Below, piece after piece: positions 48,742 to 60,691 of a stretch of DNA of 64,000 nt; positions within the stretch are counted from its first letter, which is position 1; the number at the start of each line of letters is the position of its first letter. This DNA is from Microvelia longipes. Taxonomy: Eukaryota; Arthropoda; Insecta; Hemiptera; Veliidae. Both the position numbers and the translations under genes were made by a program. The notes below the pieces were generated by a model. The model was not told the DNA's origin. It searched no databases and worked only from the letters and a program-made list of their open reading frames with translations. The DNA lies in NCBI GenBank assembly GCA_018340805.1, contig JACMZG010001870.1, positions 52,342,643 to 52,406,642 of the forward strand. Direction: 5' to 3'.

Positions 48742-49835
48742 ATCCTGAGGTTTGAATAAAAAGTATTTCTATAACCTTTGTTCCAACCTGAGGTTTGGAT
48801 AAAAAGGTGTTTCTATAACCTTTGTTCCAACCTGAGGTTTGGATAAAAAGGTTTCTATAACTTTGTTCCAACCTGAGGTTTGGATAAAAAGTGTTCTATA
48901 ACCTTTGTTCCAACCTGAGGTTTGAATAAAAAGGTTTCTATAACCTTTGTTCCAACCTGGATAAAAGTGTTTCTAGACCTTTGTTCCAATGAGGTTTGGA
49001 TAAGAAGTGTTTCTATAACCTTTGTTCCAAGCTTTGTATAAGTTGGATAAGAAGTGTTTCTATAACCTTTGTTCCAACCTGAGTGTTTCTATAACCTTTG
49101 TTCCAACCTGAATAAAAAGTGTTTCTATAACCTTTGTTCCAACCTGAGGTTTGGATAAAAAGTGTTTCTAGACCTTTGTTCCAACCTGAGGTTTGGATAA
49201 AAAGTGTTTCTATACCTTTGTTCCAACCTGGTTTGGATAAAAAGTGTTTCTAGACCTTTGTTCCAACCTGAGGTTTGGATAAAAAGTGTTTCTAGACCTT
49301 TGTTCCAACCTGAGGTTTGGATAAGAAGTGTTTCTATAACCTTTGTTCCAAGCTTTGTATAAGTTGGATAAGAAGTGTTTCTATAACCTTTGTTCCAACC
49401 TGAGGTTTGGATAAAAAGTGTTTTCTATAACCTTTGTTCCAACCTGAGGTTGGATAAAAGTGTTTCTATATAACCTTTGTTCCAACCTGAGGTTTGGATA
49501 AAAAAGTGTTTCTAGACCTTTGTTCCAACCTGAGTTTGGATAAAAAGTGTTTCTAATAACCTTTGTTCAACCTGAGGTTTGGATAAAAATGTTTCTAGAC
49601 CTTTTGTTCCAACCTGACATAAAAAGTGTTCTAGACCTTTGTTCCAACCTGAGGTTGGATAAGAAGTGTTTCTATAACCTTTGTTCCAAGCTTTGTATAA
49701 GTTGGATAAGAAGTGTTTCTATAACCTTTGTTCCAACCTGAGGTTTGGATAAAAAGTGTTTCTATAACCTTTGTTCCAACCTGAGGTTTGGATAAAAAGT
49801 GCTTCTATAACCTTTGTTCAAAAAGAGGATAACGA
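48742..49835. repeat. 43-bp minisatellite, ~25 copies
   Basis: Unit GAGGTTTGGATAAAAAGTGT plus TTCTATAACCTTTGTTCCAA plus CCT. A variant with GCTTTGTATAAGTTGG recurs at about 49030, 49350 and 49690, a longer-range periodicity near 330 bp. Confidence 0.95.
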
Positions 49836-50105
49836 AATCTTACAACGGATGCAAAAGAAGCAACTTCATTTTGGAAAGCTTTGTATAAGTTACCTTTTTT
49901 AAAAAATGAAATACTTGATTGCCAATATATCTATTATAATAGATACAGAAATAAGAAGTTTAATTTAAAATAAACATACAACTATTGCTATATAGACCAA
50001 CCAATCCGCAATCTCATAAAGGTCCATATGGACTTGTGTGTGTGGGGCATGATAGAATTTAACAACCTTTAAGTTACATGTAAGGTGTATTTTGGACATA
50101 TTAGG

Positions 50106-50587
50106 ATTTTATATAAATTAAAAAACAATGACTTTAATTCTATAATTTCGTAAGCTATAAAATTAAGCTATGGCCATTTCACCCAACACTGTGGGCATCA
50201 TCAGGCTAATAAACTAAACACTACATTAACAACTAAAAATCACAGAAAAGAAATAAAGCACATATACATAAGACTAGAATAAATAAATAAAAAATCACAG
50301 AATTAGCTAAAACTTAACTTCGCCCAACGAAGTTAAGTTTTAGCTAATTCTGTGATTTTTTATTTATTATTCTAGTCTTATGTATATGTGCTTATTTCTT
50401 TTCTGTGATTTTTAGTTGTTAATGTAGTGTTTAGTTTATTAGCCTGATGATGCCACAGTGTTGGGTGAAATGGCCATAGCTTAATTTTATAGCTTACGAA
50501 ATTATAGAATTAAAGTCATTGTTTTTAATTTATATAAAATGTGTGAATTCTATAAACTTAAAAGTGAGACTAAGGATAAATTACTTA
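50106..50587. mobile_element. Family E palindromic element (copy 2) with 10-bp target duplication
   Basis: ACATATTAGG is present exactly at 50096-50105 and 50588-50597. The 482-bp element is a palindrome centred near 50328 plus a one-sided extension on the right, making it the reverse complement of copy 1. A 9-11-bp duplication with long inverted arms suggests a Mutator-like (MULE) mobiliser, but no transposase is present. Confidence 0.85.
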
Positions 50588-50736
50588 ACATATTAGGACG
50601 CTAAGGTCCGCCCATAGATAAATAATATTAACATAAATGGCTCACTCAAAGATTTTTTTTTAAAAAATAGTTGACAGGATGCAGGAGGCTCAAGTAGTAC
50701 AATCTAGTGGTGGAAGCGTGAAACTGTCAGACATTT

Positions 50737-52595
50737 TTATTTCTTGAACTCCTCCTCATCATACTTTGCTTTAAGGAACAATAACAATGCAAAAATGTAG
50801 GCTGAATGAAAAGTTAAAATTTTATTTTCAATAAAATATTATTTGCGCTTATTCATATTGTAGCATTATTCATGATACGGATAGCTTTTTTTGCAAAATA
50901 AAAATGCTTTTGGCTACGGGGGCTGCTCCCCATTCTTTAATACAATAGAGCATACGTGAATGAAAATGTGCATAGTAAGCAAGCTTCATTGTACCCATAT
51001 CTTAAGTTAAACTAAGTTTACATAGCAAGAATAAAATAGATGAAAGTTTACTTCCTAACTCATTAACCTGAGCTTTCCAGTTAAGTATGTCATCAAGGGA
51101 CACTCCAAGTATTTTAATATTTATATTATTATTATTATATTTAAGAGTGTGAGGTAAGATCTAGTTTTTTGACTCATTTAAAGTTAACTCATTTACTATA
51201 AACCAGTCATTTGCATGCTTTACAATATCATCTATTTCAATAAGGTTCTTTTCATTAACTGCATATGTAGTATCATCTACAAATCTCGGACTCAAAGCTC
51301 CATATTCAGGGAGATAATTAATGTAAATTAAGAACAGCAGGGGTCCAAGAACAGAGCCCTGAGGCACTCCGTGCTAAATATGAGACCTTGACTTGCTTTT
51401 TATAATTTTTTCTAAAATTTTATCTAGGACTGGTAGTAAACTAATTGATCTGTTTCCTCATCAGGGTTGTCTTTCTTCAAAAGTGGGACTACTTTGCTAA
51501 ATTTTAATATATCAGGAAAATGTCCGTGGGAAAGAGAGCTATTAATTAGATCATTAAGTGGGCATTTAATAATATCACTCCACTGTTTTAATATATCATT
51601 ATTTAGATGAAAAATGTCATTGGCTTTGGCCTTTTTTAGATTTTAATCATTTAAGCAATTTCGTTTAGAAATTTTAATTATCAAACGTAAAATTAATATT
51701 GTAATTAGTTGTAATTAACTGCTTCGCCAGCTTATCTAAAATATTAACAAAAAATGTATTTATCTCTAGACGGTGTATAACGTAAAGTTTATTGACTAGT
51801 TTTTAGGGAGTAAAGAGGCACTATTCACTTCCTAGGGAGAAAAAGTTACTTTTCACTCCTTTAGGAATGAAAAGTGTTTCCTTTTAGTGGGTTATTAGAG
51901 CCAATTAATTTTTTTTAGGGGAGTGGTATTCTATAAATTTATACAGGTAACTGATCAATTTTTGTAATTTTCCCGGTGGTGGCACCCCCAAAATTTATAA
52001 GAGGGACCCAACTAAAAAAATTTGTTTATTGACTCAAAATCCGTTTCAGGTTAAAAAAAATTATTCTTTTTTTGAAGGCAGCCCCCCTAAAGGAGGTCCG
52101 CCCCAAAAAAATGTAATAAAAATAAAGTGTAATAAAAAAACGTTTTAAAATAAAATTAACGTCTGGAGATAAAATCTTGTATGCACCTTGGGAGTAAAAT
52201 GCTATTTTCCCCTTCGCAATTATCTCCCTCAGCTTTGCCACGGAAGTTAAATCCATAAATCCCTCGGCTTCGCCTCGGGAGTTAAATACTTTGGTTCCTC
52301 GGATTACGCCTTAGGAACCAACTAACTGCTCAGGGAAATAGTAGCGTTCTTTACTCTCTTGGTGCATAAATAAGTATTAATTCATTAGCAGATAGTAATG
52401 ATGAGGTTAGTTTTCTATTATTTTTTTTTATTGCCACTTTTTTGGTTAATTAGTTGCCATATTTTCTTGCTATTGTTTGCAAGTTCTTTGACATACTCCA
52501 TAATGTTTTTTTTTCTTTTCATCTTTAAGTTGATTTTTGTATTTGCAGATTTCAGCTTAGCAGAGAGGATGTCTTTACTTAAGGCAGATAAGGTA
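50737..52595 (-). pseudogene. LINE copy, decayed and split by a family G insert
   Basis: Reading on the minus strand: a linker-region frame (YKNQLKDEKKK, NIMEYVKELANNSKKIWQLI) at about 52590-52400, then the family G insert, then NKFFVNILDKLAKQL, a decayed N-terminal RT part (HGHFPDILKFSKVVPLLKK) at 51770-51410, an internal deletion, PQGSVLGPLLFLIYIN and FVDDTT at 51364-51260, ILGVSLDDILNWKAQV and HFHSRMLYCIKEWGAAP down to about 50870. The last open stretch, SAYIFALLLFLKAKYDEEE, ends at 50737. FVDD replaces the usual FADD/YADD. Several stops and frame changes make it inactive. Confidence 0.7.
51775..52388. repeat. Family G dispersed repeat (copy 2), inside a LINE
   Basis: Contains CCTCGGCTTCGCCTCGGGAG, CCTCGGATTACGCCTTAGG and ends CTTGGTGCATAAATAAGTAT. 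LINE coding sequence resumes on both sides, so it inserted after the LINE. Confidence 0.55.
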
Positions 52596-52872
52596 AATAC
52601 CTCATCTCTCAGTTTTTTTCAATTTGTCTGAAGTTTGGTAAGCATTATTGTTTTTATTAGTATTTATTTTTATTTTTTTACAGGAAATGCTCGGCAGATA
52701 AATGAAGTAAAAGTCTTCCAATATTCTTATGAATGTCCCCACACTCAGAACCAATTATCTTGTGGTTGTTGATACATTAATTTAAGAACTTCAAATTATT
52801 ATAAATTTGTACTTTTTTTATACTTTTCTGTACGTTTTGGTTTTTTTTTACTTTTTTTTAATCAACAAATAA

Positions 52873-53430
52873 AAGCCCAGGGGTGTTTTGTTAATAAAAA
52901 GTGTAATGGCTGGAACCGGTCTCAATTTTTCGTAAATACCTCCTGAACAAGGATCTGCAATTCTGCAGACTCGTATCGGATGGGTGTCCCAGGCAGAACA
53001 CACTTTACATGTCAAATTTACCACCGAAGTTAATAAAAAGTGTAATGGCTGGAAACGGGTTTAATTTTTTGTAAATATCTTCCTGAACAAGGATCTGCAA
53101 TTCTGCAGACTCGTATCGGATGGGTGTCCCAGGCAGAACGCACTTTACATGTCAAATTTACCACCGAAGTTAATAAAAAGTGTAATGGCTGGAACCGGTC
53201 TCAATTTTCGTAAATACCTTCCTGAACAAGGATCTGCAATTCTGCCGACTCGTATCGGATGGTGTCCCAGGCAGAACCTTTGACCCCTAAAGTGCGTTCT
53301 GCCTGGGACACCCCATCCGATACGAGTCGCAGAATTGCAATCCTTGTTCAGGAAGGTATTTACGAAAAATTGAGACCGGTTACAGCCATTACACTTTTTA
53401 TTAACAAAACACCCCTGTGCTCTTGGACTA
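52873..53430. mobile_element. Foldback element (copy 3) with three left arms
   Basis: AGCCCAGGGGTG near 52873 lacks the outer TAGACCA, so the left end is slightly truncated. Three left arms (from 52873, about 53030 and about 53170) face one right arm ending TGCTCTTGGACTA. One arm junction carries CATGTCAAATTTACCACCGA, also seen in copy 2. Confidence 0.78.
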
Positions 53431-54324
53431 GAAACAAATATTTTGCAGAAAGCACAACAAGTCCCATCCATTAAAACTCTACAGCTAATCACACTGTAAA
53501 ATAAAAACAGAGCGCAGCCTTGGTAGGAATCCTACATTTTCAGTGCAGGAAGCCAATACTCCTCTGTGAAGTACTTACATGCCTGTGATTTAATCCTACT
53601 AATAACACCTCCTCATACATTTAGATAGATTGTTTTGAATGAATTTATTAAAGAGAATATTTATGAAGAGTTCTAGAAAAAATTACATCACATCCATAGT
53701 AGGACTTGCTTCATTTTTAAGAATAATCCATAAATGTACAAATAATTCATTATAAAAGGGAAAAACACCCCACCCCCCCTCTCCAACCCTATAGCAGGAA
53801 ATAGTAAAGCATAAGTTTACATCAGCAGCTGAAAATTTCTTTCATTACTAAAAAAATAATTTAGTATTATATTTATTTATTTTCTAAAAAAATAAAATCA
53901 TACTTTTCTGCCACTAATAATACTAAAATGAATCAATTTAATAACCAACAAATTAGACTTTTTTAATTTTTATTTATTTTATATCTATATTTACAATATT
54001 TATTATACAATGGTATACAATGAAAAAATCATTTCTTAAAATAGTTTTACTTTTGTTAAAATAAAAAAAAAAAAACAAATAAAGTATATAATAATAAACT
54101 TTATCTCATTGAAATAATAAATACACAAATTCATTAAGTGTTAACTTTAGAAGTTATTATAAAATTAAGTTATTACTTTAAAAAAATAATAAAAACACAT
54201 TCATAAAGTTTTAATAACTTCAGAGAAGCTATTATAAGTTATTATTTAAAAAATAAATAAAAACAAGTTGATACTTTATTTTTATTTTTGATGTAATAAA
54301 TGTAAATGAAACATATAGACGTAG
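53431..54324. other. Unannotated AT-rich stretch
   Basis: C-rich CCCACCCCCCCTCTCC near 53769; otherwise nothing recognised. Confidence 0.4.
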
Positions 54325-54965
54325 TCCAATTCCTTCAATGAAAAACACAGACGTAGTCCAATTCCTTCAATGAAAGACACAGATGCAATGCGATTCCTTC
54401 AATGAAATACACAGACGTAGTCAGATTCCTTCAATAAAAAACACAGACTTAGTCCGATTCCTTCAATGAAAGACAAAGACGTGTCGATTCCTTCAATGAA
54501 AAACACAGACGTAGTCCTTCAATGAAAGACACAGACGTAAGATTCCTTCAATGAAAACACAGAGTCAGATTCCTTCAATGAAAAACACAGACGTAGCCAG
54601 ATTCCTTCAATGAAAGACACAGATGTAATGCGATTCCTTCAATGAAAGACACAGATGTAATGCGATTCCTTCAATGAAAGACACAGACTGGTCCAATTCC
54701 TTCAATGAAAGACACAGATGTAATGCGATTCCTTCAATGAAAGACACAGACTTGTCCAATTCCTTCAATGAAAGACACAGATGTAATGCGATTCCTTCAA
54801 TGAAGACACAGACTTGTCCAATCCTTCAATGAAAGACACAGATGTGATTGCCTTCAATGAAAGACACAGACTTGTCCAATTCCTTCAATGAAAGACACAG
54901 ACTTGTCCAATTCCTTCAATGAAAGACACAGACTTGTCCAATTCCTTCAATGAAAGACACAGATG
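54325..54965. repeat. 32-bp minisatellite, ~20 copies
   Basis: Unit GATTCCTTCAATGAAAGACA plus CAGACGTAGTCC, with two main variants (ACGTAGTCC and ATGTAATGC) and alternating order in the right half. Confidence 0.95.
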
Positions 54966-55944
54966 TTATTCACCCTTAATACCAAAGGTTACAAAAATAA
55001 AAATTGGATGAATGTAGCAGTTGAAGCAGCTGCCTCTATGATTGAGGTCATTAAAACACCTGTATTTATACTGACCTTTGACACCATGAAGGCCTTGGGT
55101 TCACATCCTAGGTTATGCTCTTAACTTACATAAGTTCAAATCAATTATAAATAAACTATTATCAACAGTATTTCAACTATTATTCAAGTATTGCCAACTT
55201 TAAAATACACTTTGAGCAGTAAGTAAGGTTGCAACTAGGAGTGGTTCCGCACAGCTTAATAATAGGCCCTGATGGGCTATTATTTGGCTCAAATAAAGCA
55301 AGCATTATTATTATTACTATCAATAACAGTTGATAATCACCTGCTATTAATCTCATGTCCATTTTCTATTGATGTATTATTTCACTTATTGCATTTATAC
55401 CACAATAAGTTCTAAGTTACTTAAGGTGAATAACAGAGTTTTAGCTCTGTAATGTGAACATTGTTACTTTGACCTTGTTTCAAAAATAATTTAACTATCT
55501 ATAACTCAAAAATTTTTATACATAAAAAACTAGTAAAACAGTTCGATAATCAAGACATTTAAAAAAATTAAAAATTACTACATACTTCTAAAAAAAGAAA
55601 ATAATAATTTCTGAGCTTTTTTATATAAAAAAGTTAACAGTTGATAACTTAAAGTGAAACTAAACTAATTCTAGCAAAAATCCACTTCTTGACAACTAGT
55701 GACAAACTATTGGTGAAAATATTTATAAAATATATATTTCTTTATTTATTTGATATAAATAAGTATTTTGAACATTTAGTACATCATAATTTAAGGTAAA
55801 TACAAAGAAATTAAAGTTATGTTTGATTTTGCAATAAATTTCACAGTTCAAGGTTCAGTCATTTAGATTACGTAAATGCTGAATCATTAGCAGAAAGAAC
55901 ATTAGTACTATCTTATTTCATCATAAGATAAAAGTAGTTGATCA
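54966..55944. other. Unannotated stretch
   Basis: GGGTTCACATCC near 55098 resembles a B box, but no A box or cloverleaf accompanies it. No gene recognised. Confidence 0.35.
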
Positions 55945-56460
55945 TAAAAATTCTATCATAAGATAGTAAAAACCAAAGAGACTAATACTATTAGAGGGAG
56001 TATAGAACCCGATTAACACAGTGATAAGGAGTCTGGAATTGAGACAGTTTTCATAGGTGCCGTAACTGTACTTACCCCTACTATAGTCTCCAAAGAGAGA
56101 GACTAGATACTCCCCCTCCCCTCTACAACCCCTATTGTAGCACACACTCTACAAACGGCAGACATATTTCAGTGATGCCACATTAAACCACTTTTTTCAA
56201 GACAGACAATTAAAGAATAAATGCAATAGACAATAATTAAAACTTATTTTAAATTCATTTTACTTGATATAAAACAAAATAGTCAGAAAATAATGTAATA
56301 TTTACGTGAAATTATAATTATTACGAAAAATCAAAAATGACGCCACCAATCTACAGTTATGGCACCTAGCTACCCAAGGAATGATAAGAGCTGTTGTATC
56401 CTTCCTCAAATAGTATTAGTCTCTTTGGTAAAAACATAAGTTTTAACTATCTTATTTCAT
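55945..56460. mobile_element. Possible MITE with ~35-bp inverted ends
   Basis: ACCAAAGAGACTAATACTAT near 55972 is the reverse complement of ATAGTATTAGTCTCTTTGGT near 56410; AAGATAGTAAAA and TTTTAACTATCTT extend the pairing. Interior non-coding. Confidence 0.4.
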
Positions 56461-57464
56461 CTTCAAACTTTTCTACAGTGTTCTTACCTGCCTTAATTAA
56501 AGTGTTTACTAATATAATACATGGATACTTGGACATACATGGAACCAAAGACAAAATGACCTCAGAAAGCAACTCAAGCATTGCATTTATCCATGGTGAT
56601 ATTTGCGTGTTAAGCATCCTTATAAGTACCATGTGGATACTTATAAGATTTGAGATTAAGATGGATATCTTAATCTCAAGTCTTGCTCAGGTCTTACTGC
56701 AGCAGGCTCACTCTTACACTAATAAGTTAGGTATGGATACATACTTAACAAATTAAGTTAGGTATGATAGGTGAATAGTAAAATTGAACAGCCAAGTTTT
56801 AAAGATAAAATAAGGGAAGAAAAATTAAGCAATAATATTTTTCCACTAATAATCAACACCTACATATTCTGTTTGACTGAATATATCGGCAGGGATAAGA
56901 ACAACCTGAGTGGTAAAACTGTAGATAAGTTACTTACAAGAATCAATGTGAATAAAAACAAACTCGTCTACCTTGCGATAGAATTCATTGTGTGCATAAT
57001 GAAATAAACCTGCTTAAAACAACAATAAAAACGGAGAGCAATCCACCAAATCTACTATCTCCAATCATTTAATACTTTGACAATCTATTGGATCATCTTG
57101 TACTGCTTGCTTAGTTAAACACCTTTATAATATTACTTGATATTTTTTTATTGCTTGGAAGGTAATCTTTAGAAAAAAGCAGTGTTGTTTTTAAAATAAA
57201 AGTAAAATTTAAGTTGGCTTTACTGTTAATTTGTTGAACTGAAAGACTAAGCAAGCCAACCCCTGTATTTTTACATTTATCTGTTTCTTTTTTATTTTTT
57301 ACTCATTTATTGTTGGGTAAATAACAATTTTGAAGTTTTCGTGAGTATTTAGTGTTATTAAAGTAAATTAAAGAGTTCAAATCAAGCAATACTTTGTATT
57401 TTTAAACAAAATAAAATGTCTATTTGATTTTTATAAATAAATAAAATAAAAGTTCTATTTTTTT
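56461..57464. other. Unannotated stretch
   Basis: Frames of 120 aa (56394-56756, plus) and 78 aa (56771-57007, plus, GTG start) look non-repetitive but match no family recognised. The phrase AGGGATAAGAACAACCTGAG recurs in diverged form near 58372, so part of this is repeat-derived. Confidence 0.35.
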
Positions 57465-57725
57465 TAATTATCTACCTTCTAGAGGAAAAATCTTATACTC
57501 TTGGTTAAAAAAATGTAAGTTTACTCATGGCTACGCCTCGAGAGTAAACTTGCTGGTTACCTCGGCTCCAAGACAGAAACCATTCCTATAAACCCCTCGG
57601 CTATGCCTCTGGGTTTAATTATAATGGTTCCCTCGGCTTATGCCTCAGGACTCAACAAAAAAACCAAGGTGTAATGACTCCGTTTCCTCCTTTGGTACGT
57701 AAATAACTATTAACATAAACAAAAT
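57465..57725. repeat. Family G dispersed repeat (copy 3)
   Basis: Contains CATGGCTACGCCTCGAGAG, CCCTCGGCTATGCCTCTGGG, CCCTCGGCTTATGCCTCAGG and ends TTTGGTACGTAAATAACTAT, like copies 1 and 2. Confidence 0.6.
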
Positions 57726-58639
57726 GGTAAATAAACTAAACAGGTAAACAAGCTGAGTAAACGAATGACAAATAATTAAGAAGATAACAGACAAGTCTAA
57801 AAAAATCTAAAGAAGTACTGTGAAATTTAGAGCAGTCCAAACTTCTGACATTAATAATATCACAAAATCGAATCCATATCCATCTTGAATAAATAATCAC
57901 ACATAAATTTAAAAATCAGTGCTTCGAAAATATGAAAATTTTTAACAAGTGTTTGCAAAAACAGAAAAATCCAAAAATATAACATGCATATTACAACTTG
58001 TGTAGAGCTGAAAGATTTCATATAAATTAGTTGATGTCAGATATAAAAATTACAAATGTACTAAATTTCCTATTAATTCAATAAAGTTATAGTTACAAAA
58101 TTAAAACCCTTTTTTGAAGTTTCTTCTTATTTATTTTTTTTTTAATTAGTCTAATTTACATTTTTCTAATTTATTTATTATTTACATTGCTAACCTTATC
58201 TTGGTTTAGATTTACATTAATTGTAGAGTAGACATTTTAAGATGGTAAGATTTTGTTGAGCTTAGTTTAGAAACAAATTTTCAATCTAGAAGCGAAATTT
58301 CATTATTTAGTCCTAAATTACAACAGAATAGGGGGGGGGGGGAGTTCCTAAAACCTGGTGTCTTATCAGGGAGGGACAAGAACAATCTGAGTAGTAAAAA
58401 GACACCAGAGCACCAATATTATATTTTTCTTTTCTAAATCAGGCTCTAATAAACTCAAGACACCTCATATCATATGTACTTAACTTGACTCATAAGTACC
58501 ACATTTTATAAATACATCCTTATGATAATTCATAAAATAATTTTATAAGTTATACTTTTATAAGCACTCTTTATAAATTAGGTACACCCGAAACAGTATC
58601 AATTTCAAATAAACATAAAAATCAAATCAATAGTTGTTT
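57726..58639. other. Unannotated AT-rich stretch
   Basis: Includes a G12 run at 58331-58342. No gene recognised. Confidence 0.4.
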
Positions 58640-58858
58640 TGACGGAGATTTTGTGGTATAGACTCACCATGATGTGGTATAGACTCACCATGATGTGGTA
58701 TAGACTCACCATGATGTGGTATAGACTCACCATGATGTGGTATAGACTCACCATGATGTGGTATAGACTCACCATGATGTATAGACTCACCATGATGTGG
58801 TATAGACTCACCATGATGTGGTATGACTCACCATGATGTGGTATAGACTCGCCATGAT
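58640..58858. repeat. 21-bp minisatellite, ~10 copies
   Basis: Unit TGGTATAGACTCACCATGAT plus G. The 102-aa and 65-aa frames (HHGES/RLTMMWY repeats) are artefacts of the 21-bp period. Confidence 0.95.
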
Positions 58859-60269
58859 GTTTAATAAAAAAACACACAACAATTTTAGTGTGTTTTTTTT
58901 TCATAAAAATCAAATTAAAATAGTTATTTTTAGAATTTTTTTTTGAGATATTAGTAATATTTTAAATTACGCTCGAGATTATCATGACTTTACAGGTTAT
59001 ATTTAAGAATACAACGTAAGATTGTGTTAGACTTATTCTTAAGTTAGTAAAAAAGGTATGAGTAACTTAATCACACGTAATATTCTTGGATACTCTTTAA
59101 CGGTACGTTATTTTTCAAACAAATCAAAAATAATAAAAAAAACAACTTCAAGAAAATTGTCATAAATTTCACTATATGATATGAATTTAGAATGAAAATT
59201 GTTTAAACTGCAAACAAATAGAAAAAATAGTAAACCTAATGTCACACCAAATCAGTACAAATTAGGCAAATCTTATTCTTCAAGCTTTTATAAGTATTTA
59301 CAAGAACCTAATAAATTGTCAAGCTTCTATATCCTGGTTTTTAAAATTGCAAAAGGATAATGAAACAAATAAAATATGAAATGACTTGCAAGTTTATATG
59401 ACAAATTTTCTTTATTCCCTTATGGAAGTATATTTATAAGAAATAGGGTCAATTTATGACAAATAGTAGCATTTATGAGGCAGAGCTTGTTTAAGCCTGT
59501 AAAGACATCATGTTTCCATGTGTAAGTAAAATAAATAAAATAGCTATTTATATTGATATAAGTAGTTTTTTTTTCTTTTTTGGACTTAAAAAAAGTAAAA
59601 ATTGAAACAAGTTTTGGGAATTAAAATACTCAAATACCAAATAGTAAGAAAAGATTGAACAATATTTCTGAGGCCTAAATTAATTCTCCAAAATGTATCT
59701 TGATAAAAAAATATCATGTTGCTTCCATTTCACTATTTTCCCTCAGGATATCAAACATATTTTCTTGATGAAGCAGCAGCATTAATTTGACTTTAATTTA
59801 TATTTCATATCATTATTTACGATTGAAAAAATTTCAATTTTAAAAACCAGAAGAAAGAAGTCAAATAAGATTTAAATTAAAAATCTTCATTAACATTTAT
59901 GTCTTTTTTATGTTTTTTTTCTAGATTTATTATTAATTTAAACAAAATACTATTTTACATAAAAAATTATTAATATATGGCAGGACACTTACTTATTTAA
60001 AATATAATATTATACAATTATGTATATCAATTTAAATATAGTTTTAAAAATAATAAAACTAAATAATGTTAAATTAAAAATATATTACAAAATATTAATT
60101 CTCTTTTGAGGTATAAACTGGGCTAAATCTTTTCAAGTCTCACAGACGGGATTGCAGCAGAAATAAAAATGTTTGGGACATTAGTTGGCAAGCCAGGCAA
60201 ATTTCCTATGCAATGTTTGCTACCTTACTCAGCAATTCATTTTATCTTAAATTTTTGATCAGAGCTTTA
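58859..60269. other. AT-rich gene-less stretch
   Basis: A hairpin AAAAAACACAC / GTGTGTTTTTT lies at 58868-58903. Otherwise nothing recognised. Confidence 0.4.
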
Positions 60270-60691
60270 GATCAGAATAATAAAATAAGTCACTCCACTG
60301 ATGTATTATTTATTTAAAATAAAGCATAACCAGCTTTCAACCTACTAAAGGTCATCATCAGTGCTTGCTTTGTCTGGAGCGCTAGTACTGGCTCGACAAG
60401 CCGTATTAACAGGATTCAAAGTATGAGCACTAGAGGAGTTCATCATGATCAGAATAATAAAATAAGTCTCTCAACTGATGTATTATTTATTTAAAATAAA
60501 GCATGACCGGCTTTCAACCTACTAAAGGTCATCATCAGTGCTTGCTTTGTTTGGAGCGCTGGTACTGGCTCGACAAGCCGTATTAACAGGATTCAAAGTA
60601 TGAGCACTAGAGGAGTTCATCATGATCAGAATAATAAAATAAATCTCTCCACTGATGTTTTATTTATTTACAATAAAGCATAACCGGTCTG
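60270..60691. repeat. 177-bp tandem repeat, 2.4 copies
   Basis: GATCAGAATAATAAAATAAG starts units at 60270, 60447 and 60624, spacing 177 bp. Each full unit carries AAAGGTCATCATCAGTGCTT and GGCTCGACAAGCCGTATTAA. A related block lies near 63785-63835. Confidence 0.9.

Noticed and set aside
50737..50801. Possible terminal exon encoding a membrane tail (YIFALLLFLKAKYDEEE) with a good TTTTCATTCAG acceptor
   Set aside because: It directly follows the 3' part of a minus-strand LINE and fits the usual LINE C-terminal pattern of a hydrophobic helix followed by Lys; treated as LINE-derived.
52398..52631. 77-aa plus-strand Phe/Leu-rich frame resembling a membrane protein
   Set aside because: It is antisense to a Lys-rich linker region of a LINE (read on the minus strand), which explains the hydrophobic translation.
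55090..55115. B-box-like GGGTTCACATCC as a tRNA gene
   Set aside because: No A box, acceptor stem or anticodon arm found around it.
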